Assembly: GCA_030831165.1 (NCBI GenBank)
Contig: JAURLP010000018.1
Coordinates: forward strand, 1-64,000
Length of the DNA: 64,000 bases
Reading direction: 5' to 3'
From: Gammaproteobacteria bacterium
GTDB taxonomy: Bacteria; Pseudomonadota; Gammaproteobacteria; Pseudomonadales; Pseudohongiellaceae
The translations under genes and the position numbers were made by a program. Below the pieces are notes generated by a model that was not told the DNA's origin, made no database searches, and saw only the letters and a list, made by a program, of their open reading frames with translations. How positions within the stretch are numbered: the stretch's first letter is position 1; each line of letters opens with the position of its first letter. This document shows, in pieces, positions 62,004 to 64,000 of the stretch.

Positions 62004-62961
62004 ACACTGCCTCCAAAAATATTCTTGTCGTCCATTCCCCTGAGTCATGCCCGTATATGCCGTCATATTCTAAGGAAGGGTGTGCTGCTAGCACTTCTTC
62101 AAAGGAAAGTCCGTCATCAATCATCAGTTGCACCCGGTCACGAATGATAGTCACCATATCTCGATATTCAACAACATCCGACTCACTGGCTATACGGCCA
62201 TGTCCAGGGATTATCAGGGTGCCTCCCTGTTGATTAAACTCTGGAACGGCAATTTCAATAATGCTGTTGAGCGCATCAATAAGTCCCTGTAAGGACCCTC
62301 CATATTCAGGGTAAAAATGGGGGTATGAAGTAGTATCGAAAATATCTCCGGTCACAAGCACATCGGATCCACGAAAATGCACCAGGACATCTGATTGAGT
62401 TATTGCTGCAGGTTGATGCAATATTTCTATGGGTTCCCCGTTCAGATAAAGCGCCTTGTGTTCACTAAAAAAAGTGCTGTTTGGCCATACCTCGTAAGGA
62501 ATAGCATCAATAAATTCAGCCACCAAAAGTGATAAACCATTAGCATGTCCCACAATTGGGATACCTACATCCTGGTTTAGCCCAATCAGAGCCTCAACCC
62601 CTCCTATTTCGGAAATCACTTCATTCCCGGCCAGATGCGAGGGCAATACTGAAGTATTGATAATATAACGTGGGGGCAGTGAACTAAGCTCTCTTATTGC
62701 ATCAGCCACATTAGCTGAGGCTTCGAAATTACCAGTATCCACCACGATCAATCCTAATTCGCCAACCATTACAGCAATGTTGCTGCCGCCCGTTGCGATC
62801 ATGGTGATACTGCCCTGAACAGGCAACACTTCAATTTCATCACTGGTTATGGATGGGAAATCTGGCCTTTGCGCCAAGGTAGGTTGAACCAAAAAAGCAC
62901 TTATCACCGGTATTGAGACACTAAAAAAGAGCCGGCAGAATATTGTATTTTTTAAAGCCAT
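61987..62961 (-). CDS. secreted metallo-beta-lactamase-fold protein with degenerate metal motif
   Basis: This 324-residue protein has a signal peptide (cleavage after PTLA, residue 30) and an MBL fold: NIAVMVGELGLIVVDTGNFEASA, RYIINTSVLPSHLAGNE, VLVTGDIFDT, and LIIPGHGRIASESDV. The canonical HxHxDH is replaced at residues 104-109 by S-V-L-P-S-H, keeping only the last His; the GD and PGHG elements remain. ATG 62961 follows AGGAG, which overlaps the upstream stop codon. It is the middle gene between two secreted paralogues. It could be a pseudo-hydrolase or bind one metal. Confidence 0.8.
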   Translation of the reverse strand: MALKNTIFCRLFFSVSIPVISAFLVQPTLAQRPDFPSITSDEIEVLPVQGSITMIATGGSNIAVMVGELGLIVVDTGNFEASANVADAIRELSSLPPRYIINTSVLPSHLAGNEVISEIGGVEALIGLNQDVGIPIVGHANGLSLLVAEFIDAIPYEVWPNSTFFSEHKALYLNGEPIEILHQPAAITQSDVLVHFRGSDVLVTGDIFDTTSYPHFYPEYGGSLQGLIDALNSIIEIAVPEFNQQGGTLIIPGHGRIASESDVVEYRDMVTIIRDRVQLMIDDGLSFEEVLAAHPSLEYDGIYGHDSGEWTTRIFLEAVYAELL

Positions 62962-62971
62962 CATTGCTCTC

Positions 62972-63892
62972 CTATTCCCCTGCCTGATTTTTGTCAAACT
63001 CTTCACGCATCTGTCGCAAAGTTTCACGGTACTCAGGGTAGATCGTGATGGCACCACCTGTAGTCGCCTCAACAGCGACTCCTAAACGATTTGCCATGTC
63101 AAGATGCTTGGTTCCCAGAGGCCAGTGAGGAACCCAACCAGGATCCATGGCAACTTCTTCTACGGGCTCGAATGCTCTTCTTAGGTCAACTACTTGAGGA
63201 GGATTCCAAATCCAGGTCTGACTTCTAACAAGGGGTTCTTCAAGATAAATAGGATCTTCAATATGACTGACCATGGTGAGGTATTCGCCATTGCGAAACC
63301 AGTATTCAGTCATCACTGCATAAGGGCTTGCAGGCACACCATTACGTTGATAAACCCCATATTTCATATGCGTCGTGGTCACCACTAACATCCCATTTGA
63401 CCACTCTCCTGTAGAAAATCCATTCCACTGGTGCAGACCATAGCGCTCAGAGGGGTGCGGTCTCCCATCCAGCCATATGGTACGATCAGCATTCCCAAAA
63501 GTACCATAGGTTTGATAACCAATGTGCTCTCGTGTGACTGGATCAACAATACGATCAATACTCAAGTTAGGCCTCGGTCCCCTGAACGAATACTGAGCAG
63601 GATGAGGCTGAGCTTGTCTTTCAGGCTGAGACAGAATAGAAGCATCCCAGGTTTCTGCCTTTTGTCTTGCAGCGGCATTCATGGGAATACCTGTGTACTC
63701 TCCAAGACCAGCTCCAGGCAACCTGTCATACCAGTCTTCCAGTACCAAGGCTGACCACATTCCGGATATATCAAAAGCCTCACTAGCGACTGGAATCGGT
63801 TGCGCTCTGGCCAAATTATTAACGAAATTAAGCGTATTGAATTGTAATAGAAAGACCACGACAACTTTTGTGGCCAGGCTGTTTTGCCGCAT
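62972..63892 (-). CDS. secreted hypothetical protein, first gene of the MBL-fold operon
   Basis: This 306-residue protein has a signal peptide (VVVVFLLQFNTLNF to about ARA, residue 30) and a body with FDISGMWSALVLEDWYDRLP, TGIPMNAAARQKAETWD, VTTTHMKYGVYQRNGVPAS, VMTEYWFR and MVSHIEDPIYLEEPLV. These match, in order, segments of the protein at 61125-62003, so the two are paralogues. I do not recognise the family. Ten bases separate its TAG from the MBL-fold start. It is preceded by AAGGGG as ribosome-binding site. Confidence 0.75.
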   Translation of the reverse strand: MRQNSLATKVVVVFLLQFNTLNFVNNLARAQPIPVASEAFDISGMWSALVLEDWYDRLPGAGLGEYTGIPMNAAARQKAETWDASILSQPERQAQPHPAQYSFRGPRPNLSIDRIVDPVTREHIGYQTYGTFGNADRTIWLDGRPHPSERYGLHQWNGFSTGEWSNGMLVVTTTHMKYGVYQRNGVPASPYAVMTEYWFRNGEYLTMVSHIEDPIYLEEPLVRSQTWIWNPPQVVDLRRAFEPVEEVAMDPGWVPHWPLGTKHLDMANRLGVAVEATTGGAITIYPEYRETLRQMREEFDKNQAGE

Positions 63893-63945
63893 TTGATTAC
63901 CCCTTTTTTATAATTGTTGAGAAACGAGGTTTAATTTTCCAGTTG

Positions 63946-63973
63946 ATAATAAATCATAAATTGATTAATACAA
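63946..63973 (-). promoter_or_regulatory. possible promoter of the secreted-protein operon
   Basis: TTGTAT (63968-63973), 16 nt and TATTAT (63946-63951) on the minus strand lie about 55 nt before the first gene. The region is very AT-rich, so other placements are possible. Confidence 0.3.
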
Positions 63974-64000
63974 CTATATATTCAATGAGTAGCTTATATT

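Overview
The window reads as chromosomal DNA of a free-living, probably marine, gammaproteobacterium with moderate to low GC and compact gene packing. The clues are gene content and order. cysG-serS-crcB-rarA-lolA-ftsK / trxB-aat-bpt-infA / clpA-clpS / cspD, then aspS-yebC-ruvCAB-tolQRAB-pal-cpoB-queE-queC-tRNA-Lys, and proS / yihY / arsC-wrbA / hda-DUF2066 / DUF3108 follow, from memory, the order seen in Pseudomonas-like genomes. Differences are the absence of ybgC before tolQ, of purM-purN between the DUF2066 and DUF3108 genes, and an inserted sppA. I saw no rRNA, CRISPR array, prophage or insertion sequence.

Layout. 1-2.4 kb: a tRNA-Ala/tRNA-Glu operon with a strong promoter, gltX and a GNAT acetyltransferase. 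2.7-6.8 kb: an NAD-type glutamate dehydrogenase, an unlisted 47-residue basic small protein, and a class III nucleotidyl cyclase gene broken into three frames at two homopolymers. 6.9-24.8 kb: siroheme and tRNA charging, fluoride export, chromosome maintenance and segregation (rarA, ftsK), lipoprotein transport (lolA), the N-end-rule set (aat, bpt, clpA, clpS), infA, cspD, RNA modification (rluE-like, mnmC) and an M18 aminopeptidase. 24.8-35.3 kb: FKBP isomerase, an LRR lipoprotein, miaE, rmuC, purC-bamC-dapA, a PerM-type permease, tusA, bepA, nadA and tRNA-Lys. 35.3-47.1 kb: queuosine genes, the Tol-Pal envelope system, RuvABC, yebC, aspS and a zinc-ribbon protein. 47.4-57 kb: an HU-like protein, proS, yihY, arsC-like, wrbA, sppA, hda and two envelope DUF proteins. 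57-61.1 kb: an rSAM/selenodomain-associated cluster (ArsS-type radical SAM plus two glycosyltransferases) divergent from selO. 61.1-63.9 kb: an operon of three secreted proteins in which two paralogues flank a metallo-beta-lactamase-fold protein whose metal motif is degenerate.

Most of the window is housekeeping. The parts worth a second look are the broken cyclase, whose two breaks both fall on correctly phased homopolymer heptamers needing a -1 shift; the secreted paralogue/MBL-fold/paralogue operon at the right end; the ArsS-glycosyltransferase-SelO neighbourhood; the small basic ORF after gdh; and the terminator placed directly before the cpoB start. All functions are inferred from motifs read by eye; no database search was run.
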